Part shown: in pieces, positions 1 to 7,518 of the stretch
Position numbering within the stretch: the first letter of the stretch is position 1
Layout: each line of letters opens with the position of its first letter
Position numbers and translations under genes: made by a program
Notes under the pieces: generated by a model
Told to the model about the DNA's origin: nothing
Database searches by the model: none
The model's input: only the letters and a program-made list of their open reading frames with translations
From: a virus
Direction: 5' to 3' (one strand)
IMG/VR virus record: IMGVR_UViG_3300013126_000191
Coordinates: 1-27,888 of that record
Length of the DNA: 27,888 nt

Positions 1-286
1 CAGTGTCCAATCGAGCGATGGTCTTACGCCCTTCGGATGGCGTGTGGAAAAACACGCGGCATTGGATCTGACGCATCTCGTAGCCGCTGCTGATGTTCTG
101 ACTCATCGACTGAATGGCGGATTGTTGGTTGCTGATCTGTGAGCCGAAGTCAGCCACAACCCGTTTCTTGTCAGACTCAATGCGGGCGAGTCTGCTGTTG
201 GCTTCCGCAAGCTGCTTCCCGAGTTCCAGAATCTCCGGCTGTGTGAACTCGTAACGCAGACATTTCTCTACGCGATCTCTGCTCAT
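1..286 (-). CDS. small coiled-coil phage protein, cut by the left window edge
   Basis: I translated this by hand on the minus strand from the ATG at 286; the frame stays open to base 1, so the C-terminus lies outside the window. The visible 95 residues start MSRDRVEKCL, continue with a charged heptad-like helix (about residues 18-65), and end with a short segment finishing in RLDT. A helix followed by a short beta-like tail ending in R(L/V)DTG is, from memory, typical of a widespread family of small phage and prophage proteins of unknown function; I cannot confirm this by search. The start lies one base after the stop of the upstream gene (stop at 288-290), so the two are probably translated from one leftward message. 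Biochemical role unknown. Confidence 0.7.
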   Translation of the reverse strand, partial: MSRDRVEKCLRYEFTQPEILELGKQLAEANSRLARIESDKKRVVADFGSQISNQQSAIQSMSQNISSGYEMRQIQCRVFFHTPSEGRKTIARLDT

Positions 287-287
287 A

Positions 288-572
288 TTAGGCTTCGTTG
301 AAGGTTTCGATCTCGGTGATTTTGTCGGTGGGTTGGATGACGACGAACAGTTGGCGGATCTGCTTCTCACCGAACTGGCCTAACGTCTGAGTCACGCTAA
401 ACGCATGGTCGACCGACTTCTTACGGTTGATCTTCGCGATCACGATCTCAGTGTGAGGACTTCCGCTTTCGATCAATGCGCCCAACGTTTCGCGGACGAT
501 TGGTTGTGCGCGTGCCCACTTTGGCAACTTGCTTAGGGTGTCTTGCAGTGCTGCTGCTTGTTTTTGGTCCAT
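288..572 (-). CDS. hypothetical protein, 94 aa
   Basis: This is an uninterrupted minus-strand frame beginning MDQKQAAALQ. It is a small soluble protein with a helical N-terminal half and a beta-like C-terminal half (segments such as HTEIVIAKI and RQLFVVIQP). No signal peptide, membrane segment or recognised catalytic motif is visible. Its stop is separated by one base from the ATG of the next leftward gene, which supports a real operon. The first 125 bases overlap the end of the basic ORF at 448-954 in another frame, so at least one of the two boundaries may be wrong. I do not recognise the family; being in the regulatory/early side of the phage, it may be an early or accessory protein, which is inference only. 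Confidence 0.65.
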   Translation of the reverse strand: MDQKQAAALQDTLSKLPKWARAQPIVRETLGALIESGSPHTEIVIAKINRKKSVDHAFSVTQTLGQFGEKQIRQLFVVIQPTDKITEIETFNEA

Positions 573-954
573 GTTTGGTCTTTCGGTTCTTGGTGGTTAC
601 TGAATGGTTACGAGTCGAAGTGGTCTTCCGTTTACGAAGATCCTTTGGCGTCCGACGCTTAGGCTTTGTCGCGCCCGCCTTGGCCGCGTTTCGCCTGGGT
701 CCCACAGTTTTGGTCTGACGTGTCGGCTGTGCCACGTCCGCTTTGTGGATTTGAGTTGGTTGGCTTCCTTTAAGGCTTGTTGTAGGGGGTTGAACGGGTC
801 CATGTGATTTATAGTTTAGGTTGGTTCTGGTGGTGATTCCTCGTTTGGCTAGGTAGCGATCGCAGGCGCGTCCAATGTCTCCAAAGGATCTGAACGGGCC
901 TCGTTGTCCGTGTCCTGCGGTGCTGATCTCGATGCTGAAATCGCGTTCACGCAT
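448..954 (-). CDS. hypothetical very basic protein, 168 aa
   Basis: The minus-strand frame starts MRERDFSIEI. The first 50 or so residues look like a folded domain (FRSFGDIGRACDRYLAKRG). Residues 80-168 are strongly enriched in Lys, Arg, Thr and Ser with few hydrophobics, like a disordered nucleic-acid-binding tail. The end overlaps the next gene (288-572) by 125 bases, which is unusually long, so the true end or one of the genes could be misjudged. A competing frame at 597-803 (68 aa, starting MDPFNPLQQA) fits inside the same interval and ends 24 bases before the next start. I prefer the longer frame because its N-terminal portion has no alternative coding explanation. Function unknown; DNA or RNA binding is only suggested by charge. 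Confidence 0.45.
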   Translation of the reverse strand: MRERDFSIEISTAGHGQRGPFRSFGDIGRACDRYLAKRGITTRTNLNYKSHGPVQPPTTSLKGSQPTQIHKADVAQPTRQTKTVGPRRNAAKAGATKPKRRTPKDLRKRKTTSTRNHSVTTKNRKTKHGPKTSSSTARHPKQVAKVGTRTTNRPRNVGRIDRKRKSSH

Positions 955-1008
955 AGGTTTGACGCTTGTGGTTTCGCGCTTGGGCGGGATGTTCAGCGCT
1001 CATTATGC

Positions 1009-1182
1009 CTAACGCAGCCCGTGCCGCTTTAAGGTTGCGTCTACGACTGGTGTGAGCGCCTCCTCGGTGAAGCGCATGGCGCTTTTGCGCTCAAGCTTTG
1101 CGGCGATCCCGAGCCTATGTCCTAGCTCTCGGTTGAGAGCGATGGTAAGCCGTCTATTGGCTGGTTTGGGTTTTGTGGCCAT
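1009..1182 (-). CDS. ribbon-helix-helix DNA-binding regulator, 57 aa
   Basis: The minus-strand frame beginning MATKPKPANR encodes 57 residues with the layout of the MetJ/Arc/CopG fold. There is a basic N-terminal arm, a short strand (RRLTIALN, about residues 10-17), helix A (about 18-33), and helix B after the SAMRFTEEA turn (about 34-54). Such proteins bind operators as dimers through the strand pair and usually repress their own promoter. The frame extends upstream to 1401 without a stop, but that extension is antisense to the divergent XRE gene, so I chose the internal ATG at 1182. It is the first gene of the leftward group and faces the XRE regulator at 1250 across 67 bp, a typical arrangement for mutual regulation. 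Confidence 0.7.
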   Translation of the reverse strand: MATKPKPANRRLTIALNRELGHRLGIAAKLERKSAMRFTEEALTPVVDATLKRHGLR

Positions 1183-1249
1183 TGTTTGGTCGTGTGTTTG
1201 TAACGGTGCGAGAATAGTAAAAAAGTGTAATTGCGTGCAAGTGTTTTGT
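1183..1249. promoter_or_regulatory. divergent promoter/operator gap between two regulators
   Basis: This 67-bp AT-richer gap separates the starts of two divergent DNA-binding proteins, so both promoters must lie here or inside the flanking genes. A short palindrome, TTGC-GT-GCAA at 1231-1240, sits ten bases before the XRE start and is a candidate operator. On the minus strand, TTGCAC and TATTCT separated by 18 bases form a weak sigma70-like match for the leftward genes. No convincing rightward -35/-10 pair was found. The promoter matches are weak; the regulatory role is inferred mainly from the gene arrangement. Confidence 0.5.
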
Positions 1250-1579
1250 ATGAGTGACAATGTAAGTTTTGTGCAACTCCTTGATGACGTTAGGAATAAA
1301 TTTTCTCTAATGGATAAGGAAATTGCGGAGGCGATTGATTGCCAGCCAACGTATCTTTCCAGGCTTAGGAACGGAAAACAAAACGCAGGTCCTTCAATCA
1401 CAAAGGCTTTGGTGAATTTCTTGGAGACGGGGACACGTTTGGAACGAAAATCCGACGATGTTAGGGGATCATTGACCTACCTAGCGGCGTTGGCTCAAGT
1501 GCATGAACAAGACTTGCTCACTAGGCTGTTGTCGAAACATGGGCTAGAAGTGGCCCTTGAGTTAAAACAGGAACGCTGA
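1250..1579 (+). CDS. XRE/Cro-type helix-turn-helix regulator, 109 aa
   Basis: The ATG at 1250 gives a 109-residue protein starting MSDNVSFVQL. Residues 21-43 (MDKEIAEAIDCQPTYLSRLR and NGK) match the helix-turn-helix of the lambda-repressor-like (XRE) family: an AEAIDCQ turn, a recognition helix around YLSRLR, then the NGK loop. The C-terminal half is helical and could be a dimerisation region; there is no peptidase-type cleavage domain as in large CI repressors, so it is Cro-sized. The frame is open back to 1052, but upstream codons run antisense to the RHH gene, so the internal ATG is preferred. No clear Shine-Dalgarno precedes it. Its placement suggests control of the leftward genes, the rightward genes, or both. 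Confidence 0.75.
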   Translation: MSDNVSFVQLLDDVRNKFSLMDKEIAEAIDCQPTYLSRLRNGKQNAGPSITKALVNFLETGTRLERKSDDVRGSLTYLAALAQVHEQDLLTRLLSKHGLEVALELKQER

Positions 1580-1696
1580 CTCCGTTGCCTTGGAGCTAGG
1601 AAACTCGCCTGAGATCCTGTTCAGGCATTATCGAGAACTTGTAACCCGGGCGGATGCGGTTAGGTTCTGGGAGATCATACCTCAAGGATCCACCCT

Positions 1697-1978
1697 ATGA
1701 ACCCCGAACAACCAGAACAACAGATCACTTCCAAAAACTACTTCATCGCCTCCGTGTGGGGTGCGGCTGTCATTTATCTCACCAAGGAGCTCAGTGGCTT
1801 GGGTGTGCTACTGATCAAGCTCCCAGTGCTTGGCGTGCCATGGCTCTACTGGCATCTCACCAATCCTCATGATCGCACCAAGGATCTCAGCACCGCTTTT
1901 TTTACGCTGCTCATGGGGGCTATGATGACCCTGTTTTGCGTGGTGCCGTGGGTGATTGTTTATTCGTTGCTCAAGTGA
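1697..1978 (+). CDS. small integral membrane protein, 93 aa
   Basis: The ATG at 1697 is preceded by AAGGA at about 1684-1688, a reasonable ribosome-binding site. The product begins with a polar N-terminus (about 15 residues). It then has a hydrophobic stretch of about residues 16-53 (one long or two short membrane helices, ending PVLGVPWLYW), a charged loop NPHDRTKD, and a second strong helix at about 66-91 (AFFTLLMGAMMTLFCVVPWV). Size and two- or three-helix topology fit a phage holin, but many small phage membrane proteins look like this and no lysin gene is adjacent. The gap before it (1580-1696) holds only a weak 6-bp hairpin (1607-1626). Confidence 0.65.
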   Translation: MNPEQPEQQITSKNYFIASVWGAAVIYLTKELSGLGVLLIKLPVLGVPWLYWHLTNPHDRTKDLSTAFFTLLMGAMMTLFCVVPWVIVYSLLK

Positions 1979-2054
1979 CCGGTTGGTGTGCAACTGTCGA
2001 CACTCCTCGTTGATGGTTGCGCATTCCATGCGGGTTTGGTAGTAATGCTCTTGA

Positions 2055-2921
2055 ATGGATGGATTTACGTTTCGAGAGTATCAGATAGACAACGCGCTTC
2101 AGGGATCAGACGGTAATCGCAGGAAAGCAGAGCGGTCTATCGGTATGGCGGTCAATTACATGGACAATGTGATTGCCAGCAGTCCGTTTCTAACCGCTCG
2201 ATGGATCAACGCAATCGACATCCCTGAGCCTCTGGTTGAGCCCGATGGTTACCAGGATTGGCTCAAGGAAAGGGTCAAGGGGCAGGTGGCTAAGGTTGGG
2301 CCGATCGATGCCGTAGACGGTTCAGGGGAGAGGCCTGGAACATTCTCAAAGAGGACTGGAAACAGCCGCGCAACGGCTGTTCGTAGACGACTGTCATCGG
2401 AAGAGGAGTTTGCTCAAACCTTGGAAGCGCTTGGTATTCCAGAGGAGCGCCAAAAGTTTGCGCTGAACCTAACGAAGCTGCACGCCAATCACAGCGCTCG
2501 GGTCTTGGACTTTGTGAGCGGCAGCTTGACCGTTACAACCATTGCTCTTATCGAGAAGATCGAGCAACTTTCAACTGCGTTAGTGGATCTCAGGGTTATC
2601 CCTGGAGATGAAGTGTCGACTAATCGTGAGAAGAACCTTCACGAATGCCTAAACCGCTACGTTGAGAACCTCACTGCGATCTCAAAGCAGCTCACTGAAA
2701 ACGAGTTGACCAAGGCAAAAGTCCACGAAGCGATTGCCAAGGCGCAATCGTTGGTGAAAGGCGGCACCCCAGGCGGGCAGCGGGGCAAGCCTGGATTCAC
2801 TCCGCTCGCAGCACAGAAGACTGAGGTGCATGTCCATGGCGCGACGAGCGTCAACGTCTCACACCAGCAATCCGAACCTGTTCCCGAGGCTTCAGAGGAC
2901 GCGGATGATAACAAACAGTGA
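2055..2921 (+). CDS. probable terminase small subunit, 288 aa
   Basis: The gene lies directly upstream of, and overlaps by 17 bases, the large terminase gene, the usual place for the DNA-recognition subunit of the packaging motor. The N-terminal 40 residues (MDGFTFREYQ, then ALQGSDGNRRKAERSIG) resemble a small helix-turn-helix in which a GN turn precedes a positively charged helix. Residues about 120-245 are helical, as expected for an oligomerisation core, and the C-terminus is polar and acidic (ending EASEDADDNKQ), perhaps contacting the large subunit. The assignment rests mainly on position and general layout, since small terminases are very divergent. An unrelated regulator or scaffold remains possible. 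No good ribosome-binding site precedes the ATG. Confidence 0.6.
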   Translation: MDGFTFREYQIDNALQGSDGNRRKAERSIGMAVNYMDNVIASSPFLTARWINAIDIPEPLVEPDGYQDWLKERVKGQVAKVGPIDAVDGSGERPGTFSKRTGNSRATAVRRRLSSEEEFAQTLEALGIPEERQKFALNLTKLHANHSARVLDFVSGSLTVTTIALIEKIEQLSTALVDLRVIPGDEVSTNREKNLHECLNRYVENLTAISKQLTENELTKAKVHEAIAKAQSLVKGGTPGGQRGKPGFTPLAAQKTEVHVHGATSVNVSHQQSEPVPEASEDADDNKQ

Positions 2922-4434
2922 CATTGAGGCGTTGGCTAGCACTTGGGATGGCGTTGGTCGTAAGCCTAAGCAGGGGAAGGTATCCAAAGGTTGGACTCCT
3001 GACCTTAATCCAACACAACAGAAGATCTTTGACGACCCAACTCGCAACATCCTCGCGTATGGTGAAAAGGGTACCGGAAAATCCATAGGCTGTGGTCACA
3101 AGATGGTGCGCCACTGCTACGAGAACACCAACGCGTTTCAGATTTGCATAGCTCCGTCCATTTTCACTGGCAAAGAGGGTATCTGGCACGATCTTGATCA
3201 GTTCATTTTGCCAGCGTGGAAAAAAGGTTTTGGGCTGGAATACACTGAATCCAAACTGGATCCAGAGACCAAAGATCGACATCGGTGGATCGGTAACATC
3301 CACGGGGAATGGTCGAAGATCGTGCTGAAGTCAATCCCGCACGCTTCGTATGTGGAGGCCAGAGTGAAGGGGCCTGCTCCTTCGGGTGTCTACATCGACG
3401 AAATTACGAACTGCAACGGACGAGAGTACTACACCTACCCAGCCGCGCAGCTCATGCGTCGTCGCGACGTTGAAGGCCCGATGCAGTTTTTGGCATCGTG
3501 CAACCCTGAAGGACCTTCAAATTGGGTGTATCAGTTGTTTTGGGATGAGGTCATCAACAAGGAGACCGGCGAGCGAGATCATGATTATGCCGTCTATCAC
3601 GTTCCGATCAGCGAAAACCTACACAGGTTGCCACCCGGTTACATTGAGCACTTAACGAAGGTTCTCAAGGATCCGATCCAGAAACGCCGGCTGATTGATG
3701 GTGAGTGGGTCGACATGCCTACCGGGCAATCGATCTTCAAGGACCATTACGTTAGGGATCTGGTGGTGAGAGGGGATGAGACGCGACAAACCGGTATCCT
3801 GCCGGTGAAAGGCTTTCCTATCGAAGTTGGTTACGACCCGGGCACAACAAATTTCTGCATATCATTCAAGCAGTTGCTATTCGTTGGCGAGAAACTGATC
3901 TGGATCGTGTTTGACGAATTGAACTTTGTTGGGAGCCATCGCACCTACAAGCATGTTGTGGCCCGGGTGCTGGAGACTATGGACTACTGGAATCGCAAGT
4001 GTGACACGGTGTTCAAGTTCAACCACATTGGAGATGCAGCCGCGTTCACAACTCGACGCCAAGACGGCTCCTTTGACGTGCAAGACATCGAGAAGTATTC
4101 CGAGAAGAGGATCAAGATGAAGCCATGTCCAAAAGGGAAAGAGTCAATCGTCGGTCGGGTTCGCATGGTTCAGGGTTACCTAGACGATTCGGCCCTGTTC
4201 GTGTCCGCGAAATGCAAGCACACGATCGACATGTTGACACTGCTGTCATCAAAGCGGGCCAAGCCTGGTGAGTATGATCCGAATCTAGCCATGACCCCAA
4301 TCCGAAATCGTTACATCCACCAGTTTGATGCGATGACTTATCCCATGTGGTTCTACCACACGAAATCGCGCCTCCCTTCGCGCAACGAGATTGTGAAGCC
4401 TCAGATTTACACCGTTGGTTCTGATCCGCGTTGA
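2905..4434 (+). CDS. terL: terminase large subunit (packaging ATPase and nuclease), 509 aa
   Basis: This is the motor protein that pumps DNA into the prohead and cuts the concatemer. The N-terminal ATPase shows Walker A GEKGTGKS (residues 53-60), Walker B GVYIDE (161-166) and a coupling motif ASCNP (197-201). The C-terminal RNase H-like nuclease shows candidate metal-binding acids at D311 (GYDPG), D337/E338 (FDELN), D377 (GDAA) and D475 (HQFDAMTY), the last being the typical late aspartate of phage terminases. I chose the ATG at 2905 rather than the in-frame GTG at 2830 because AGAGGA at 2894-2899 gives a good ribosome-binding site; the longer form would overlap the upstream gene by 92 bases. 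The length is normal for the family and all core motifs look intact. Confidence 0.95.
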   Translation: MITNSDIEALASTWDGVGRKPKQGKVSKGWTPDLNPTQQKIFDDPTRNILAYGEKGTGKSIGCGHKMVRHCYENTNAFQICIAPSIFTGKEGIWHDLDQFILPAWKKGFGLEYTESKLDPETKDRHRWIGNIHGEWSKIVLKSIPHASYVEARVKGPAPSGVYIDEITNCNGREYYTYPAAQLMRRRDVEGPMQFLASCNPEGPSNWVYQLFWDEVINKETGERDHDYAVYHVPISENLHRLPPGYIEHLTKVLKDPIQKRRLIDGEWVDMPTGQSIFKDHYVRDLVVRGDETRQTGILPVKGFPIEVGYDPGTTNFCISFKQLLFVGEKLIWIVFDELNFVGSHRTYKHVVARVLETMDYWNRKCDTVFKFNHIGDAAAFTTRRQDGSFDVQDIEKYSEKRIKMKPCPKGKESIVGRVRMVQGYLDDSALFVSAKCKHTIDMLTLLSSKRAKPGEYDPNLAMTPIRNRYIHQFDAMTYPMWFYHTKSRLPSRNEIVKPQIYTVGSDPR

Positions 4435-4440
4435 CTAAGA

Positions 4441-4464
4441 TGTCACCTCATGCCTACTGTGACA
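4441..4464 (+). promoter_or_regulatory. conserved 24-bp element, copy 1 (before the portal block)
   Basis: The sequence is TGTCACCTCAT, then GCCTACT, then GTGACA. The outer six bases form a perfect inverted repeat (TGTCAC/GTGACA). It lies seven bases after the terL stop and ends two bases before the ATG at 4467. The first eleven bases are identical in all four copies in the window. No terminator is visible just upstream of this copy. If it is a promoter, the next message would be almost leaderless; if it is an operator or RNA element it could control translation of the adjacent start. Confidence 0.7.
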
Positions 4465-4466
4465 CC

Positions 4467-4724
4467 ATGGAAAGCAAGAACTCATTCAGCCTGGACATAG
4501 CGAGCAACGAGGAAATGCGAAAGCTCTTCATCGGCAAGCAGCCCGGTGAATCAGTGACCCTCGAAACGACCTTTGTGGTGTCTGAGGTATCTGAGACGTT
4601 GGCAACTGGGACGATCTCAGAAGTGACTCCGATTGGCGGAGATCCAGGACCTATGGATGACGAGGACGATGGACCAGTCCCAGCAGCGGCGGTGGTGATC
4701 GCGAACAGCAAAGCAAAAAAGTGA
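4467..4724 (+). CDS. hypothetical acidic protein, 85 aa
   Basis: The frame begins MESKNSFSLD at 4467. Longer in-frame starts exist at TTG 4431 and ATG 4440, but they would place the conserved 24-bp element inside the coding region, whereas the other copies of that element are outside genes, so I chose the ATG just after it. The product has a compact N-terminal part, a run of beta-like segments (TLETTFVVSEVSETL), an acidic Asp/Pro-rich stretch (around residues 56-67) and a basic end (SKAKK). There is no membrane segment or recognised domain. It sits between terminase and portal, where small head-assembly accessory proteins are often found. The stop overlaps the GTG start of the next gene (GTGA). 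Confidence 0.6.
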   Translation: MESKNSFSLDIASNEEMRKLFIGKQPGESVTLETTFVVSEVSETLATGTISEVTPIGGDPGPMDDEDDGPVPAAAVVIANSKAKK

Positions 4725-5080
4725 ACCCAACGGATTTTAAAAGCCGAGAGTCCATCACGGTTGATCTCATCTGGGACCATTATGAGACCATGTCGATAAC
4801 TCGCGGCATGCAACTCCAGCAGGCGATTGCGATCGCCAAGAGGATGCGAATCGGGCTGTACGAGATGGGGGCACTTGCTGGAGCGTTTCATGCCAAATCC
4901 CACAAAGCGATCAGGCCTGATAACCGCATGATGGATGAGTGTGTTAAGAACGGGATTTTTCCTCCCTGCGTGGGTCTTCAATTTCTCATGTTCGACAACA
5001 GCATAAAGCTGATGCGAGGAGGCAAACCTAAGCTCTTACAACCGGTCCACCTCTTAAATTCTGACGAGACCTATGATTGA
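4721..5080 (+). CDS. hypothetical protein between terminase and portal, 119 aa
   Basis: Translation probably begins at the GTG at 4721, which overlaps the preceding stop, giving a protein that starts MNPTDFKSRE. Its end overlaps the portal start by eight bases (portal ATG at 5073), so the three genes are closely coupled. The sequence is mixed helical, with an amphipathic region around residues 28-60 (MQLQQAIAIAKRMRIGLYEM) and no obvious motif. The portal-adjacent position suggests a small head-completion or packaging accessory protein. I do not recognise the family. Confidence 0.65.
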   Translation: MNPTDFKSRESITVDLIWDHYETMSITRGMQLQQAIAIAKRMRIGLYEMGALAGAFHAKSHKAIRPDNRMMDECVKNGIFPPCVGLQFLMFDNSIKLMRGGKPKLLQPVHLLNSDETYD

Positions 5081-7496
5081 CTATCGCATCTTGAAATTGT
5101 TCGGGACCACGAATGAGCGATTGCGCGAGATTTGCACCTCTGACGCAAATCCTCCAGGGTATCAAAAGGTGTCTGAGCAGCAAGTTAAAGATCGGCAGCA
5201 GTTGGAAAAGTGGAAGAAGCGGTTCTCAAATCGGTTGCATGAGGGTGTGATGTGGTCCCTGCGCAACTACAAGCTTTATGGCGCGGTGGACTTGGCGTGG
5301 GATTCAACCCCGATCAGCAAGGACGTTTACCCGCTGATGTTATACGCCCAAGGCAAGATCGACATGGTTCGGTTGATGTCTGATGTCACCACGACCACAA
5401 CAACCGGTGAAACGACGGTTCCGGCAACGGTCAAGCCATACCTCAAAATGCAGGACGATAAAATCGTCGGCATTGATCTTCCTAAGTTTGTGGAGTCGAG
5501 CTTCAACTTGGTTCGCTCGATCGTGTCTCGGCGTGTGGCGGCTCAGACTGTCAAATACAACCAGCTTTGGCCGTATTACAAATACGAATCACGCAACACT
5601 GGGTTGGCCGGGAAGCTCAAGGCTGATGTGTTGTCGCAATCCGTGGACGTGATCGCTGACCAGTTTGGATACCGGCAGCACGACCCTCAGGTTGTGCGGG
5701 ATATGTTCCTCTACTCGCGATCGGTGGACTTCGTTAAAAGCGCGTGGGAGGTTGAGTATCAGTATCGTCTCAAAAACCTGGATCCGAGCTTGGTTGGGAC
5801 CGAGATCACACCTGACAAGGTGGAGAAATACGTCGTAAAGGAGGGGCTTTCATGGGTCAACCCTCACCCAACGCGATTGTTCTATGATGCGGCCTATCCG
5901 TTGACCACGCTAAACACGGACACCGGGATTGGTTACATTGGCTTTTGGGACGTCAAACGGTTCTCAGACATCCACGGGAATAAGGACTACTGGAACCGTG
6001 ACAAGGTCTCGTATGGTGGCGGGCTGTGGGACGCCTATCACACCTACGGCACCTACTTCAACCAATACCTGCATGCAATCGTTCCGCCAATCGGGACCAA
6101 AGGCCAAATCTATCCTGCCAACGTTCCGGGTGAGAACGACCGTCAAGGGACGCTATCTCTATACACTCAGGACATGGGTCAAACGTCGTCGTTTGTGGCG
6201 GAGTATTATGAGCGCCTGATCCCATGCGACGAAGGAATAGGCACCTACGATCAGCCAGTGTGGGTGCGGTTCGTGTTGGCTGGGGAGAACACGATCTTGT
6301 TCGCTCAGATCATGCCGAGCACCCCGGCCGCAGTTTGCACGCACAATGAGAACGAAGGCCGAAGACTCAACCTGTCATTGGCGCATGAGATCCTTCAATA
6401 CCAGGACATTCTCACCAACCTTACAACTGCTGTTCGCTCCATGCTTGAAGCGGAGTGTGCCAAGATCTTCCTGGTCAACATTGACGTGCTGAAGGGACCA
6501 GGGGAGACGGATGGATCTAAGACTGACGAGCGCCTAAAAACTTTGCGATCCAAGTTGTCCGGCAAGAATTGGGCTTCGGATCCAACGGTTGTGGAATATT
6601 CCATGTCGATCATGGAGGAGTTGAAGATGAACCCGAAGGATGTGCTCACCATCGTAGAGCCTCGTCTTGGCCAGAGTATCGAGACCATCTTTCGGGCCAT
6701 CCAGCAGTTCATTGCCATGGTTGAACGGCTCAACGGCATATCACCAGCAGAGCAAGGTCAACCTGCTCCCCGCGAGACATCGGCCACCGAGACCGCGCAG
6801 ATCGCGACCACCACGCAGGCGATCGAGAATTTCATTTCGGACGGGATTGATGAGTATCGAGCAGCGAAGAAGCGCATCATCTACGAGAGCCTTGTAGCCT
6901 GTTCTCAGCGCCGTGTGCGTATGCCTGTAATCGGGAGATATACGGAGAAGACCGTGAAGGAAGCTGGCTTTGCTGTTGACGAGTCTGAAAACGAGGATTT
7001 CTCTGACCCCAGGGTCAAACGCCGCACAGTGACGGGAGACGTTCAGGCGTTGGTCTATGACTACAATTTTACGTCCAGGGATGGCGCTGACAGGCCGGTC
7101 AACTCTCAAGCTGCGGCGGCCCTCGTTCAGTCTCTATCACAGATCATGGCGGTCCCTCAAGCGTTCATGGCACTTGGTAAGGAGAAGCTCTACTCGATCC
7201 TCAATGAGATCTTCAGGCTTTCTGGAGCCGGGTTTGATTTGAACCTGGAACTGAAAGAAGGCGAAGACGATAGCCTCGGCCAGAACGACGTTGACGTGCT
7301 GAAGCAAACGGTTGAGCAAATTGTCCAAGCGCTCAACCAGACCGCTCAAGAGATCGCCAAGCAGCAGAGCGTCAACGAGACGCAGGAACAACAGTTGGTT
7401 CACCTGAACGACCTGGCTCGCGTGGTTCAAAAGATGGCGAGCGATGTTGATCGGCTCATGGGCCGGGTAGATCAGATGTCCCAGAAAGCAGTCTGA
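5073..7496 (+). CDS. portal protein (head-tail connector ring), 807 aa
   Basis: The portal forms the dodecameric ring through which DNA enters and leaves the capsid. The call rests on its place right after the terminase, its size (podovirus-type portals are often 600-800 residues), and its sequence layout. An N-terminal region has many aromatic and charged residues. A central helical region includes NLSLAHEILQYQDILTNLTT (about residue 435 onward). A further long helical part carries ATETAQIATTTQAIENFI, as seen in portal stem and wing regions. The C-terminus (about 735-807) is a Gln-rich coiled coil, reminiscent of portal barrel or crown helices. The start overlaps the previous gene, and no frameshift is seen. 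A nearby possibility would be a fusion with an extra C-terminal helical domain. Confidence 0.85.
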   Translation: MIDYRILKLFGTTNERLREICTSDANPPGYQKVSEQQVKDRQQLEKWKKRFSNRLHEGVMWSLRNYKLYGAVDLAWDSTPISKDVYPLMLYAQGKIDMVRLMSDVTTTTTTGETTVPATVKPYLKMQDDKIVGIDLPKFVESSFNLVRSIVSRRVAAQTVKYNQLWPYYKYESRNTGLAGKLKADVLSQSVDVIADQFGYRQHDPQVVRDMFLYSRSVDFVKSAWEVEYQYRLKNLDPSLVGTEITPDKVEKYVVKEGLSWVNPHPTRLFYDAAYPLTTLNTDTGIGYIGFWDVKRFSDIHGNKDYWNRDKVSYGGGLWDAYHTYGTYFNQYLHAIVPPIGTKGQIYPANVPGENDRQGTLSLYTQDMGQTSSFVAEYYERLIPCDEGIGTYDQPVWVRFVLAGENTILFAQIMPSTPAAVCTHNENEGRRLNLSLAHEILQYQDILTNLTTAVRSMLEAECAKIFLVNIDVLKGPGETDGSKTDERLKTLRSKLSGKNWASDPTVVEYSMSIMEELKMNPKDVLTIVEPRLGQSIETIFRAIQQFIAMVERLNGISPAEQGQPAPRETSATETAQIATTTQAIENFISDGIDEYRAAKKRIIYESLVACSQRRVRMPVIGRYTEKTVKEAGFAVDESENEDFSDPRVKRRTVTGDVQALVYDYNFTSRDGADRPVNSQAAAALVQSLSQIMAVPQAFMALGKEKLYSILNEIFRLSGAGFDLNLELKEGEDDSLGQNDVDVLKQTVEQIVQALNQTAQEIAKQQSVNETQEQQLVHLNDLARVVQKMASDVDRLMGRVDQMSQKAV

Positions 7497-7518
7497 TAAC
7501 CATCACCACACCCAAGCT

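Noticed and set aside
597-803. 68-aa minus-strand frame as a separate gene
   Set aside because: It lies inside the 448-954 frame whose N-terminal part has no other explanation. Kept as an alternative only.
1607-1626. Six-bp hairpin GCCTGA/TCAGGC after the XRE gene
   Set aside because: Short stem with no T tract; too weak to call a terminator.
1995-2002. TGTCGACA palindrome before the small terminase gene
   Set aside because: Superficially like the 24-bp element but lacks CACCTCAT and the second arm at the right spacing.
4441-4464. Reading the 24-bp element as a CRP/FNR-type site
   Set aside because: CRP sites have TGTGA-N6-TCACA; here the arms are TGTCAC and GTGACA with 12 bases between, and the left half is conserved asymmetrically.
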